From Raphanus sativus (lineage: Eukaryota > Streptophyta > Magnoliopsida > Brassicales > Brassicaceae), in NCBI RefSeq assembly GCF_000801105.2, contig NC_079516.1:7874001-7938000 (forward strand): a DNA stretch of 64,000 bases, read 5' to 3'. Positions 1-13,720 of the stretch are shown in pieces (positions within the stretch are counted from its first letter, which is position 1; every line of letters begins with the position of its first letter). Position numbers and translations under genes: made by a program. The notes beneath the pieces are model-generated. The model did not search any database. It was given only the letters and a program-made list of their open reading frames with translations, and was not told the DNA's origin.

Positions 1-1184
1 GTTATTATTATGTAATAAATTGGCGTGTGCATATAAATCAAACGATCACTATTGTTTGCAATCATTTTAGGGTAAATATATCAAAACAATCAATCTTATC
101 TATGTATATATATGATGTATAATTAAATTTAAATTATATTATCATATATATAGTATATTTTAATACGAATATTTATTAAATGATGTTTCTACTCATATAA
201 TTTTATGATTATTTCCATATTTTGTAACATAATTTTACACCAGCGAATTGTTTTTAATGTGGAATGTTTAGGGGTTTTAATAATTTATAATCATTTAAAA
301 AACAATGAAGATTTCAAAGTAAAATATTAACTTTTCAATATATGTTCAATGCAAATATCAAAATATAAATATGTATTTTCATATGATGTATAGTTTAATT
401 TAAATTATATATATATAGTAACATAAACACCAATTACAATAAATTATTTATCCGTATGGTTTTATAATCATTGTATCTTATTACAGAAAAAATATCAAAC
501 CTTGATCACAAAAGTTTTATAATCATTGTATCTTTAACAATTTTAGTAATTTGTACTCGTTTTAAAAAATTTAAAATACAACATACACAAATATATATAT
601 TTTTATTATATGATTAATATAATTGTGTAATTTATTTTAATAATAAAGAATTAAATAAAAAATGATAGAAAATATACAAATTGTTAGCAAATATTTACTA
701 TTTAAAATTATTAATTGTCATATATATATTTTAATCATATTAGGTAATTCCGTAGATTTTATTTAAAGAAATAATAGATAATAAATTTTGATTTGATAAA
801 TGAATGGTATATAATGGACATACTATATAATATAACATTCTCTAGCAATTTGATTTTGGACTAACAAAATTCTCAATTGATTATCGAACCGTCACGTAAG
901 CAAAATTAACATTTGAATTACATGACAACTCGGCAGTGCATTTTTTAATTAGTACAAACTATATGTTGTTACTTTTTAAATTGTTCTCTTTTAAAATATA
1001 AGGGATTCATGTAACTTTATATATTTACGAAAATACTATTTCTTAATTGATTATTGGTGTATATAAACACGCCAGCCAGACGTGGAATACAATTTGTTTT
1101 ATTTGTTCTCTTTTTGTTTTGTTTTATTTGTGCTTGGTTACTAAATGATTATATATTAATTCATAGTTGTAAAATTTTATGCAG
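1..1184. other. AT-rich stretch upstream of or intronic to UGT82A1-like gene
   Basis: No coding sequence, RNA gene or clear repeat is visible. The right edge, TTTATGCAG ending at 1184, is a good splice acceptor for the next exon, so most or all of this stretch is probably the first intron of the glycosyltransferase gene. Confidence 0.5.
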
Positions 1185-2508
1185 GGTTTCCTTGTCAACC
1201 AGAAAAACCATTACTCCTACCTGAACAACCGCTCCTATCCGCCGGAGACCTATTATGGCTGATCGGAACTCCCACAGCTCAAAAAGAACGATTCAAGTTT
1301 TGGCAAAGAACCCTAAAAAGAGCAAAACATCTCCGGTGGATCTTAGTAAACTCCTTCAAAGACGAATATGAAAGTGAAATGACTAATCACGGAAATAACG
1401 GTCGAAACCCTCAAATCCTTTACGTTGGTCCATTGCACGACCAAGCAGCAACAAGTGTTAAAACTTTAACCAAAAGCCCTACTTTCTGGGAAGAAGACAG
1501 ATCCTGTCTTGGTTGGCTCCAAGAACAGAAGCCAAACTCAGTCGTCTATATATCATTTGGAAGCTGGGTTTCTCCAATAGGAGAATCAAAAATTCGTACG
1601 TTAGCATTGGCGTTGGAAGCATCAGGACGACCTTTCCTTTGGGCGCTAAACCGGGTGTGGCAGGAGGGACTGCCACCAGGGTTCGTGCATAGAGTCACCA
1701 TAGCTAAGAACCAGGGAAGGATTGTGCCCTGGGCCCCGCAGACAGAAGTTCTTAAGAACGACTCAGTGGGTTGTTTCGTGACTCACTGTGGCTGGAACTC
1801 GACCATGGAGGTACATAATAAAACTTAATTGAATTTCCATGAATGTCCGTCATATACTACATTGCATATATAGTTATCTCCGGTTGAAAAAAAAAAAATT
1901 ATCTCCGAGGCATAGTTTGTTTTTCTTTCCAAGCTGAGACATATAGTTTTTTTTTTTTTGACATCAAAGCTGAGACATATAGTTATATTGTGTGTTTAGA
2001 GATCACATATACTACGTTACGTATAGTTACATCTCCGAGACATATAGTTATATATTTTCCATTTCATTATAGATATATACTACTTTTTTGTGACAAGACA
2101 TATACTACCTTACATATAGTTATAGATCACATATACCACGTTACATATGATGTAGTTATCTCCATGAACTCGACATTAATGATTAATGCGTATATTACTT
2201 ACATTGTGTTTCATTGTGCGTCATTGCTTGAAAAAATATAATAGGCGGTAGCAAGTTATCGGAGGCTGGTGTGTTATCCAGTAGCGGGAGACCAGTTCGT
2301 GAACTGTAAATACATCGTGGACGTGTGGAAGATCGGGGTGCGAATGAGTGGTTTCGGAGAGGAGGAGGTTGGAGTTGGACTTAGAAAAGTTATGGAGGAT
2401 AAAGAGATAGGTGAGAGATTGAAGAAGTTGAGACATAAAGCAATGGGGAATGAAACGCGTTTGTATTCGGACAAAATGTTTACCCTTTTTAAGGATGAGA
2501 TAAAATGA
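1185..2508 (+). CDS. UGT82A1: UDP-glycosyltransferase, UGT82A1-like (5' partial)
   Basis: Exons 1185-1810 and 2245-2508. The product is a family-1 glycosyltransferase that would move sugar from a UDP-sugar to a small acceptor in the cytosol; the acceptor is unknown to me. The PSPG donor-binding box spans the intron: WAPQ near 1729, HCGWNS near 1786, and PVAGDQ after the junction at 2245. The final Gln of the box usually goes with UDP-glucose use. The reading frame is open through to a TGA at 2506-2508. About 290 residues are present, against about 460 for a full UGT, so the N-terminal acceptor-binding half is missing. It either lies before the window behind an intron longer than 1.1 kb or has been lost. 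Segments such as SFGSWVSPIGES and CYPVAGDQFVNCKYI match UGT82A1 (At3g22250) as I remember it. Confidence 0.88.
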
Positions 2509-4103
2509 GATGTGCATTGAGATGTAACTTAACCTAATAATTTTTTTTCCACTGTATGTGGCTTCCATAAGACCCATACATGCAATATATACTATTTCTC
2601 CTTTATAATGTATGATATTTTGTTTTAATATTAAATTTTCAATTTTCCCCAAAAATTTACATTTTCAAAAAAATATCACTTAAAATATAATATAAAGAAT
2701 TTACTTAAATCTATATAAATAAGCAGAATGTAAGTTATTGTATGTTGATCAAGTTAGAGTCAGTTAGAAAATATTTTATCCTGAAACAACAACAAAAAAG
2801 TTGATTGAGTCTTTCAACTTTTGGTGGTAATTTCTCTAGTGAGAGTTATACTCCTTTTTTTTTACATTCTCTATTGTTTTTTGGTTTGGTGGAAAGCTTT
2901 CTAGGAATCTGAATAACAACATTCAGAATACTCCAGTACGATTTTAATTGTAATAAAAACATACAAATATATAAATAATGGGAAATTCTTTTAAGTAGAC
3001 ATTTTTAAAGTTTTTGTCACAAAAATTTAAGCAAGAAAATGACCAAAAATATTTTATTTAATAGCTAAAGACTCCTATATCCTAGAGATATAAATGCAAA
3101 TAAATAAATAAATATTTTTTTTTAAAAAGGGTAAAAAAATTATTTATAGTTTTAAATTATATGTGTTTAAATTCGATTTTTATAATTATTTTTTTGGTTT
3201 TTTCGAAATTTTCTTTTATTTTTAAAATTTTCTTTTACAATTCGAAATGACTTTTGAAACCAATTTTTAAAATTTTATTTTCAATTTTTAATATTTATAT
3301 TTTATTTTCTAAAATTTTAAACCTTAATTCCAAAACCCCACTCTTAACTCTAAACCTTAAGATTAAGTTTAATTAATCTTCAGAACATAAATATATATTT
3401 ACTCTTTTAATAAAACATTTTGGTGATTCTTAAGACTACGTTTGTGATAAAAAAAAAAATTTAGAACTATCCTAGAATATTTCTGGTAAATAAATGTCGT
3501 AAAATTTAGAGATTTACTCAGCGCAAACAAAAGATTTGACTTTTTCTTTGACCGCCAAAGAAGACGAAAACGAGTCTTTGACAAAAATCACAAAGGAGAA
3601 GAAAAAAACGAATCCTTTTTGTTTCTTCCGCACAGAATCTTCATTTTAGCTTCTTCCTCCTCTGCAGCTCTGCTTCAAGTGATCGATTTTGGTGAAATTG
3701 AGCTGAGAATATCTGTCCACCTTAGGTATTTTGTTGTTTTCTTGAAGTAATTAATCTGAATTTTTCGTTGGCTGTTCAATAGAGACATGGGATCAATTTT
3801 AGGGCTTTCAACCAAGATCGCTGTTTTGGCGCTAGTTTGGATTTGGGGTAGTTGAATGAGTGTGGATCTTTTGCTTCGGGTTCATCTAATGACGTGCAAT
3901 TGAACGGGAAAGTTTCATCCTTTGTTACGTATTGTAAACATTTTAAGGTTGAATATTAAACAGTAGGCAACATTTGGATTAGGATTTGGCTTTAGATCCA
4001 TAACACAGCTTTATGAGCTCAACAAAAGCTTAAGCCTTTCATACTGATTACACATACTCTCTCTTTGTTTTGTTTCGTATTTTAGAGTAGAATCCAATCA
4101 CCA
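2509..4103. other. Spacer and OTU gene leader
   Basis: Contains the UGT 3' flank, one MITE-like repeat (2985-3475, separate entry) and the OTU gene leader. The leader seems to start near 3610 and to hold an intron of about 360 bp (donor AG-GTATTT at 3726, acceptor TTTTAG at 4085). No other gene seen. Confidence 0.45.
2985..3475. repeat. MITE-like element with imperfect terminal inverted repeats
   Basis: The left end (TCACAAAAATTTAAGC then ATGACCAAAAAT) is imperfectly the reverse complement of the right end (ACATTTTGGTGATTCTTAAG then TTTGTGATAAAA). The left end also recurs in reverse orientation at 36490-36590, which supports a dispersed family. No clear target duplication was resolved and the interior is non-coding. 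Confidence 0.45.
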
Positions 4104-5812
4104 ATGGATCATGAACACAATCGGAATCCATTTGCAAGTGCAAGTGCAAGTGGAAGAGCAGGGGGAAGTACAAGTGCGAGCTCAAACTCGAGTTTCAGTA
4201 GCAGCGTGGCGGATACAGAGGATGATCAAACCATTGCGCGTATATTAGCTGAAGAGGAGAGCTTAAGAACAAGAGACGGCAGGCTTGGGAAGAGACTCTC
4301 TCATTTAGATTCTATCCCTGTAATGATTAAAAAAAGCTTCTCTTTTCCACCTTAATATACTTCATAAAAATAAGTCGATGAGCGAGCTGTTCATAGTAAC
4401 TTTTTTTACTTTGTATTTGGCAGCACACTCCTCGGATTAACACTAAAATACCTGATGTAAATGATGCAACATTAGACCATGAGCTCCTCTCTGTGAGGTT
4501 CTCTTATTCTTCTTTTATCAATATTTTGCTTTTATTGTCTTTTCCTTTCATTTGATTGATTAGATTATTCATTAGCCATTTTCTTCTGCTTCAGGTTGGC
4601 CACATATGGGTTAGCTGAACTACAGATGGAGGGGGATGGAAATTGCCAGGTAAGGAACATCCTTGTTTGGACTCTTCAAAAGAATATTTCATCATATGTT
4701 ATATATACTTGATTGCCAGTTCCGAGCTCTGGCAGACCAGCTTTTCGGCAATCCAGATTACCATAAGCATGTAAGGAAGCATATTGTAAAGCAGGTACTC
4801 TCTAAGAACCAACCTTAGTGCAACTCTGTTTCTGTGTTTCATCTTTCTCTGATGACTTGCTTTGCAATCTTTGGCTTTAGCACTTGCGGCTCATTTCCAA
4901 TCAAAACACTAGTTTCCTTAGGACTTGTGAACTCCTTTGGACTTGGTTTCTCTCAAACTTGTTGGGCTACATACGTTGTTACTTCCCATTATTTTGACTT
5001 AGCATGTGGTTTTTTTTTAACAGTTGAAAGAGCAACGGAAGTTATACGAAGGATATGTGCCGATGAAATACAGACACTACACCAGGAAGATGAAAAAGTG
5101 AGTCATCTTTGTTTTCTTCTTTTGTTTTTTCTAAAAACTATTATCTGATTCATTCTCTTTTTTTGTTGCCAATGAATTTTGGAATGGGAATAGATCGGGT
5201 GAATGGGGAGATCACGTTACTCTTCAAGCTGCAGCAGATCGTGTAAGTTTTTTTTTTTTTTTCTAAAGAAGAAATATCATGTTTTGAGTTTACTACAAGA
5301 CTAGATCACTTTTACTTGCCAGACATTGTGTCTTGTCTTGAGCAACCGCATCTTGCAAATTTCGCACCTTTTACCTTGAATGACTGACTCAAGAGCATTA
5401 CTGCAGTTCGACGCTAAGATCTGCTTACTCACATCATTTCGGGAACAATCCTACATCGAGATACTTCCTCATAACAAGAACCCTCTTCGTGGTACTAACT
5501 CTCTCTCTTTCTCTTTCTGCCTTGAAGCTCTCTTAGTCAACCTTGCTAGGTCCTCCCTTAAATGAATCCTTTTACTCTTCTGCAGAGGCTTGGCTTAGCT
5601 TCTGGAGCGAAGTGCATTACAATTCGCTTTACTCTAGTGGAGGTCAAAAAATAAAAAACACTCACTATCTTCCATAAACTCTGCTTTTCAAAGTCATTTA
5701 TCATCATCACTAGTTAGGCTCCATGGCTTCTCTGAATCTAAATCTCCTATTGGTACTTGGTCTTGCAGATGTTCCCACAAGAAAACCCAGGAGGAAGCAT
5801 TGGCTCTTCTAG
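4104..5812 (+). CDS. OTU11: OTU-domain cysteine protease (deubiquitinase)
   Basis: Nine exons: 4104-4319, 4424-4497, 4595-4649, 4720-4794, 5024-5097, 5194-5242, 5407-5491, 5586-5642, 5769-5812. All junctions join in frame to give 242 residues. The catalytic motif EGDGNCQFRA puts the nucleophile at Cys114 with Asp111; the catalytic His is His220 in WSEVHYNS. Residues 1-60 are Ser/Ala-rich and look disordered. The C-terminus KPRRKHWLF, with its basic run, is typical of this plant OTU subgroup. Family members remove ubiquitin from proteins; linkage preference cannot be read from sequence. The closest relative I recall is At3g22260, named OTU11 in one scheme; the protein identity is surer than the symbol. 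The gene lies between UGT82A1 and PAT1H1, as in Arabidopsis. Confidence 0.92.
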
Positions 5813-6993
5813 GATTCGATTCAGATTTGTATATTCATATATATGTAATATGTATAATAATATCCTTCTCATATTGTGTGTGAACTTCCTACTTTAACCT
5901 CACTCTGTTGTATCATTGGTTCCCTCTCAACACTTGAAATTTCTGAATCATAATGAAAGACAACTAAGTAACAGCAAAAAGAGTTTAAAAAAGGGGACCA
6001 TGATGAGATTAATTTGAATGGACCTGATGATGTACATTCACATGGAGTCATGGACCAAATAACGTGTCATGTATTATATAAGTCTTAATTCATTTTAAAA
6101 GATTTTATATTTGATTTGAGTTTCAAACAAGTAACTAAAGCAATGGCTGTTAAATCACAAGAATAAAAGAATCGAACAGGAGAGCATCATTTGCTTTGAC
6201 TCATAGAATAGAAGGCATCTTTTCTAGGCAGAATCAAAGAGGTATGTCCTCTCTCTGTATATAATGCAGTTTTGTGGTCGTGCATGAGAGGTTCTCTTCT
6301 CTCTAGTATGCTTACTATTGATTCGTTTATGGTGCTCGCGTGTGTTGAAGTTAGATTATTACCTTCCGCCTCTGGTAAAACTGTAAGATTTTATAACATG
6401 TGAATCATGTTAAACATGAATGAAAAAAACTATGAGTGATGATGAAATAAACTTACAACCGCGATTTTGAACAAGAAAACTTCAAATAATATTTGAAAAT
6501 TCATATTTTCCAAAACTCAAGTAAAGATATGGGTTTTTAATTTATTACATAATTAAAATCATGAGATATGTTTCTAAAACAGAAAAAAATGATATTGATT
6601 GACTACTCCTAAATTTTGTAAAAATCCAAGAAAACAATTAGGTACATAGGATTTATGTATATTTTTTAACCACTCAATGGTTTTTTTTTTTTTGAACAAC
6701 TGTATGCATAACTCATTTAAGACTATTTGTATCTCAATGGAACAGAATTGGGAAGTGAAATAAAAAAAAAAAAAAAAAAGCCCTCTCCCATTGGCTTACT
6801 CCTTCTTCTCCATTCTCTCTCTCCCTCTCTGGCGGAGAGAAAGAAAGATCTTTCCTTGCAAGTTCACTTGCGTGTCTCTCGTCTCTTAGGAAATTGAAAA
6901 CCCTAGGAGCCTCAATTCCTCTTTTAACTCCAACCCCCTTCTCTTATCCTCTGATTTCTAAAGTTTTCTCTGCTCCTCCTCTAATCGTGGATC
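5813..6993. other. Spacer and PAT1 gene leader
   Basis: The OTU 3' flank is followed by AT-rich spacer. A run of A at 6762-6778 precedes a CT-rich leader (6780-6993) with CTCTCTCTCCCTCTCT, typical of plant 5' leaders. No additional gene seen. Confidence 0.45.
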
Positions 6994-9952
6994 ATGGAGA
7001 GATCCGATTCCAGGGATTTTCACAACTTTGTTCGCGCTTCCTCAGGTCTCTCTCTCCTCCCTTCAATCGAAAGGATGTTTCTTTCTTCTCCTTAGCTGAT
7101 TCTGGATCCGCTTTTGTGTTTTCTATATGGTTCTAGGTCACTGTTGTTCTAATTGCATGAATTATTAAAAATATTTGATTTTTTTTTTTTTTTTTTGTGA
7201 TGTTATTGTTTATCACTTTGATTGAAAGTGCAGACTGTTATGGTCACCACACGGCATAACTTTTACTCTATATGTGTTGTTGTAACATTGTTTGGTTGCT
7301 GTGTTTTGTATCTGCAGATCAAACTAGTTCGCTCTTTGACGCATCTCAGTATGACTTCTTTGGGAAAAACCTTGACGAAATGTCATTGGGAGGTTTGGAC
7401 GATGATGAAGTCATCGCTCCTGATGATGAGTATCACATGTTTGATAAAGCAGAGGTAATGTGTGTTTTCTCTGTTTGATAAAAAGCTACCTTCTTGATGT
7501 TGTTATTAATATAATACATATTATTATGTTGATGATTCCAGGCTGGAGGTTTAGGATCATTATCTGACCTCGATGATCTTGCCACTACTTTTGCAAAGGT
7601 TAGCATGGCTTTTATTTGTACTTAATACCTTTAAGTACCAATGGTCCAATGCCATGATCATGCACATACCTGTTGCATCTTTTGAACTGTTGTCAGTGAT
7701 TTTGAATCTAACTGTTCTCTTTGTTTTTTTTTGTAGCTTAACAGAGTTGTTTCTGGACCTAAACACCCTGGTGTTATTGGTGACAGAGGTTCAGGATCCT
7801 TTTCAAGAGAGAGTGAGTTCTACTTCTCTAACTTGTTTACTACTATATACCTTTTAGAGTTGGAGATTCTGTATATCTTTGTCTCAAACAGCAGATGACC
7901 TGTCTCGACGATTAACCTTTTTCTGATTGTACTTTATCTGTAGGTTCTTCTGCTACCGATTGGACACACGATACAGAGCTCACAAGCTGGTTGGACGAAC
8001 GAGATCAAGAGGCTAATAGATGGTCCTCACAGTCACAATCATCTCCTCACTCCAAACCTTTGTACAGGACATCCTCCTATCCCCAGCGACCACCGCCGCT
8101 ACAACACCACAATAGCGAACCAATAATTCTACCGGAGTCAACTTTCACTTCCTTTCCTCCGCCTGGTAGCAGATCTCAACAGACTTCCCTTGCAAATCTC
8201 CAACGTGCTCCTTCTCTTCCCGGTGGTTCTCAGTTCAATTTCGCTGCACCTTCCCCGCGGTCGAGTTCTAGTTCTCACCTTTCAGGATCGTCGCACTGGC
8301 CTCAGTACAGTGGTGGTAATTTGACTAGACATGCCTCGTGTGGCCCTACGCTTGGTAACATGGTGCAGCAACCTCATTGGCTCACTGATCCTGGTCTTCT
8401 GCGCGGAGATCATTCTAGTTTATTACATACTCTGGCGCAGCAACAGCAACAGCACCAACAACTGCCTCCTCGGAATGATCTTTTGGCACAACATATGATG
8501 GCCCTCCAGCAGAGGCAATCGTATGCTCATCTTGCGGCCCTACAGTCCCAACTTTATAGTTCCTATCCTTCACCATCATCACGTAAAGTTCCTTTCGGGG
8601 AACACAAACCCAAGTCATCATCTCAGAGAAGTCGAAAGAACAAAGGCATCTCCCAACAGGCATCAGACGCAGCTAGTAGTCAAAAAGGTGAAAGTGGATT
8701 GCAGTTTAGATCAAAATACATGACTTCTGAAGAAATAGAGAGTATACTCAAGATGAAGCACTCTCATTCACACAGCAATGATCCTTACGTCAATGACTAT
8801 TACCACCAAGCTCGCCTTGCCAAGAAGTCTAGAGCAATCTCACTCTTCTACCCTTCTCAGCTGAAGGATCACCAGCCTCGGTCACGTAACAGTTCTGAAC
8901 AGCATCCACCACAAGTTCATGTAGATGCTCTTGGAAAGATTACACTTCCTTATATTCGCAGGCCACCTGCGTTGCTCGAGGTTGACTCTTCCCCTGGTTC
9001 TAATGAAGGCTCAGGGAAAAAACATTTGGAGCAGGAGCCTCTTGTTGCGGCTAGGGTTACGATTGAAGATGCTCTTGGAGTTCTTATTGACATAGTTGAC
9101 ATTGACAGGCATCTCCAATCCACAAGGCCCCAGGATGGAGGTGCTCAGGTCAAGAGAAAGCGGCAGATTCTCCTAGAAGGATTAGCCACAGCACTCCAAC
9201 TCGCAGATCCGTTCAGCAAAACCAATCAGACTGCTACTAAGGATGATGTTGTCTTTCTCCGTATAGCCACTCTTCCAAAGGGCAGGAAAATGCTTACGAA
9301 GTACATACAGCTTCTAGTTCCAGGTACCGAGATTGCTCGAGTTGTCTGCATGGCTATATTCCGACACTTGAGATTTCTATTCGGCGGTTTGCCTTCAGAT
9401 GCTTTAGCAGCAGAGACGACTGTGAATCTTGCCAAAGCAGTCACGGTCTGCGTCCAAGCCATGGACCTACGAGCGCTGAGTGCTTGCCTTGCAGCTGTAG
9501 TGTGTTCCTCAGAGCAGCCACCTCTGCGTCCTATTGGAAGCTCTGCTGGGGATGGTGCTTCTGTTGTTTTGATATCTCTTCTCGAGAGAGCTGCTGAAGT
9601 AGTGGCGGTTCCTCGAGTCGTCAATGATGGTCTATGGAGAGCCTCGTTTGATGAGTTCTTCAACCTTCTTACCAAATACTGCAGGAGCAAGTATGAGACG
9701 ATCCGGAGCCAGAACCAAGGGAGTGCAGCGGATGTTTTGGAGGTGGCGATAAAGAGGGAAATGCCTGCTGAGCTTTTACGAGCGAGCATCCGTCACACCA
9801 GTGACGACCAGAGGAACTATCTGTTGAACTTTGGCCGTCCGTCTGCTATTGTTAGTGAGTCGGCGTCGCATGCAAGGGGTGGTCATATCAACTCTGAGTC
9901 TGTGAGGGTTTTATCAAAAAGAGAGAGAGAAGTGATAACCAATGGGGCATAG
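6994..9952 (+). CDS. PAT1H1: PAT1 homologue, mRNA decapping activator
   Basis: Exons 6994-7045, 7318-7454, 7542-7598, 7737-7812 and 7944-9952, encoding 776 residues in one frame. PAT1 proteins bridge deadenylated mRNA, the LSM1-7 ring and the DCP1/DCP2 decapping enzymes in cytoplasmic P-bodies. The N-terminus is acidic ([22 protein letters not shown]), matching the short conserved PAT1 N motif. The middle is low-complexity, rich in Ser, Pro and Gln ([14 protein letters not shown]). The last 350 or so residues form the conserved C-terminal helical domain ([58 protein letters not shown]). The start ATG at 6994 opens [14 protein letters not shown], as in the Arabidopsis homologue At3g22270 that I recall. 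The large last exon holding most of the protein is usual. Confidence 0.93.
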
Positions 9953-12900
9953 TGGGCTGTGGTGGATCAAACAAACAGTTGATCTGTGTGTGTAGACTCA
10001 GGAGTCAAACTTGTAAGTAACCTGGTGGTGTAGGACTCTTTTCACAAGGATTTCAGATGATAAATGCTTTTAGAGTCTGCTCTCTTTTTATTTTTCTTTT
10101 CTTATTACAATGATGGACAAATGCAAACTCTGCTTGGTTTATATGTATTAATGATGGTGGGAAAGAATGTGAAAGATGGGAGTAGGTTATAGGAAGAAGA
10201 AATGTCTTCGCCGAGGGAAGCCATATTTTGATGCTCTTTATGTTGAAAATTCTATTTTATAGGGAACAAAATAGGGGTGTTTGTGTACAGAATGATGATG
10301 AACCCTTAAACCGGAAAATAGTGAGAGATTGGAGCTAGATTAGGTGCTTCGATTAGCAGATTTAAATTCTGGAAGCAGCTGAGGGAAAGGGAGATAAGTT
10401 TTGCTATCTGACATGTTTCTTTAGTCCTCTGTAATAATAATCAGAACCCACATAAACCCTCTTTTGAAAACTACTGGACCCATCTCTTTTTCTTTCTCCA
10501 CCTATTGCATCTCTCGTTGGTTGTTTCAAGATTTCATTTGTCTGCGTCCTTTTTTTTTTTCTTTCTGTGGAGGAGTTGAGACTACAACACTATATATATA
10601 GAACTGGCTTAATAATTCCTACTAGATTCTTTGTTATAGACAGAATCTTGAAACTACCGTCTTAGGATTGATTTTGTTGTTTTGAGTTACAATACACACC
10701 GGGGCCGGCCTTGAATCATACGTAATGAAACATTTGTAACAGTTCCCTGAAATTTTTGATGAAGATAATTATATAGACATAAGTTCCCCAAAAAAAATTT
10801 AAGATCTCCAAATTTTTTTTTACATAAACAGTATAATATACCCCCAAAATTTCAGGGCTTGGTGAATGCTAACGCCGATGATGAGCGACATGTTTTTAGA
10901 CATGTTAATAAGGTTGCTCTAAAAACCCGAAGTTTTACATTTTACTTTAAATAATAGTATCATTTTGTGATTAGAACTGAGATATCTATTAAACAAAAAA
11001 AAATCTTATAATTCAAAGCAAATACTTAAGACATTGCATTAAGGGCTTATTTGTGTAATAGCTATATTTTGAACACAAATTAGGTAAATAACATTGATTT
11101 TGACTGTTTGACATTTAAGCTTCAAATCGTCCGGTTTTGTCCTTGTCTTTAACAAGTTTCCAGTCATAAATGAGAGATTAAAATGACGTCGTTCTTTTTT
11201 CTGTGGCTCTAAACAATTACATAACAACATAGCGTGTGTCCCACCCATATTTAACATGTATGATGTAACGATGAATAAAGTTACAGACATTACTATTCTA
11301 CGTATCAAATAGTATTTCTATTATATATAGCAAATAGTATTGCTATTATATATAGCAAATAATATAGATCATGATATACATGCTTCACAAATAACAACCC
11401 CAAACTTATATAAACAAACTATATCAATTAATCACTAAACCCTATATGGAAATATAAACCCAAATCTAAATATCAGATATGAAAATAAGAATACTAGTAT
11501 TAATTGGTAAGCTACATTATGTGATAGTAAACTGTATAATATAGAACTCAAATTACAAGAAATTGCAGTTCCATTCCATATACGGTAGAATAGAACCAGG
11601 AAAAATGTAGTTGCAATCAAAAGAGCAGCTCACTAATTTCTCAACTTTTGAAATGTCTAAGGGTAAGTGATATTAGTTAATGATTTCCCCAATTGTAATC
11701 CCAATTTTTCAGAAACTAAACCTAATCCAATAATTACTAAATCTTAAATGAAAATATAAACTCTAATCCAAATATTAAATATTAGTATGAATTCAGAAGT
11801 TAAAGTGATATTAAACCGTCTATTGTAAAACATGAATGCAAATAAGATGTATTTCCATTTTATGTGAATCAAATAGAATAGAAACGGTTAAATGTACTTT
11901 ACATAGACATGATTATACTATTATTGGCTTCTCGTCTCGCAGGAGTGAATGCCACAGTCTATCCACCTTGCTGACCATCTTGCCTATCCAATTCACAAGG
12001 TACATGACCTTCACTTGAGTCTGCCGCCACTTGGGGTCCTTCTTAACCTTAACATCATCTGCTTTAACTCCACCATTCCATGTGTTGTGCTTAAATAGAT
12101 AATCATCACCAATTAGTGCAACCATGTTTTCGACAGTATCATCTTGCTTGTCTTTCAACCCACTCTATAAAAACTCTCTCCAAGATCGTCACGAAATGGA
12201 ACAGAGGAATGAAACAACACGTTATTAGTATCTAGAACTAAGATTTTTCATCCTAAATAACACAAGTTCATATAGTATAGAATTTATCTATATGGAACGG
12301 AACAAATGTTGATATTGGAAAAAAAAACAAAACAGAGGAATGGAATGGCGAACTTCGTCCCTACAAAACAGATACGGCAACGAGGCCATAGATTTACCAA
12401 AAGATTACCTTAGTTTTGACTATATCGCAAATGAGAAATAAGACATCATTAGATGAAGAGAATTGAAGGTAAAATTAAAAAATGTACGTAATTGAGAGAT
12501 CTGAGATGAATCAACGATAGAAATTGGAATAGATACAAATTCACACTATTCTCCGCTGTCACTGTAACGCCGTCGTCTGGCTGACAATTTCAGAAGAGTA
12601 GTAAAGCGCTTACTTGCAACCAGTGAGGAAGAAGAAAAATTGATTAATCTAACGGAGATGACGATAGACCACGTCTTTCTTTTAGAATCATTAGTTATTA
12701 GTTTAGATTATAATTGTTTTGTAGGTTTTACCGGTAGAATGAAAGGGTAGAATGACAATATTATACAAAAGACACATTGTGTATCGTTATATTAGGTAAG
12801 TTAGCTATCTCATGAATTATGTTTTTTTCCTTGGCTATACAGCCCAATTTCCCTTGCATTAATTCATTATGGGCAACTAAACGTACGAGATTTTTCTATT

Positions 12901-13490
12901 AAAAATCGCTAACAAAAAAATTTGAACTAAACGGTCTAGAGATCAGAAGATCCAGAACTACACATCACAAGTTCCACCAACGAAATGTTAGGTATGTGGC
13001 CTTAAAATTTTAACATATAACTTTGGCCTAAATTCCATGCTTCACTTGCTTTAAGCAAGAGACGAGTCTGATTACAGAGTTATATTATTAATTCGACAAA
13101 TGTACCGTCTTCTATCTAGAATTCAAAATACAAATTTGTAAAACGTTTTATGTTTTTTTAGAATTTACAAAAAACCTATTTTAACTTAGAAAACGTTTTC
13201 AATTTATAAAACGTTTTAGTGTTTTTAACAATTTATAAAAAAACATTTTTCACTTTTTAAAAATGTTTATAAAATGTTTTAAGTTGCTTTTTTGAAAATT
13301 TTATAAATACTTTTCAAATACCTATTTTATAAAAACGTCTAAAATAATTATATATTGTACGCGCTAGGAGAGTGGGGGCATGTGAATATTCTAGTAACTA
13401 TGCGCTGTGATAGTCCGAGAGTAAACGGATTTGAATTCAGGTTCCATAGAATCTATAGAACGCCATGTTACCACCCGACCACTAACGAGA
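9953..13490. other. Spacer with degraded repeats
   Basis: About 3.5 kb without a gene I can support. There is a GGGGCCGGCC patch near 10701, a short tandem copy of CTATTATATATAGCAAATA near 11319-11365, and two diverged direct repeats near 11430 and 11730. I could not find the JAZ13 gene I recall beside PAT1H1 in Arabidopsis. Confidence 0.4.
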
Positions 13491-13495
13491 CTATT

Positions 13496-13720
13496 TTTGG
13501 TGGTATTTTGTTGGAAATGTGTCCGATCGACGTAGTCTGTTGGGAATGTGTTCGACGGAATCTGTTGGAAATGTGTCCGTAAAAATTTGGTGAATAATCG
13601 AAAAAGAATCTAATGAAACATTTCTTTTTGACGAATAGAACAAACAAAAATTTCTTGTAGCGCCCACTATCGTGGAAAATGTTTTTTTCCCACGATAATA
13701 GAGTATGTTTTCTTGTAGTG
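13496..13720. mobile_element. CACTA-type transposon end with subterminal repeats
   Basis: The right boundary reads TTTTCTTGTAGTG (to 13720), the reverse complement of the plant CACTA terminus CACTACAAGAAAA. A second copy with one change (TTTCTTGTAGCG) lies near 13651-13662. Inside are three copies of TTGGAAATGTGTCCG or near variants at about 13511, 13540 and 13564, like the subterminal repeats of this superfamily. ATCGTGG and CCACGAT form a small hairpin near 13668-13697. I found no matching left end, so this is a remnant or solo end. Confidence 0.6.

Noticed and set aside
9226..9789. 187-codon minus-strand frame in the last PAT1 exon
   Set aside because: Antisense shadow of the GC-rich conserved PAT1 C-terminal domain.
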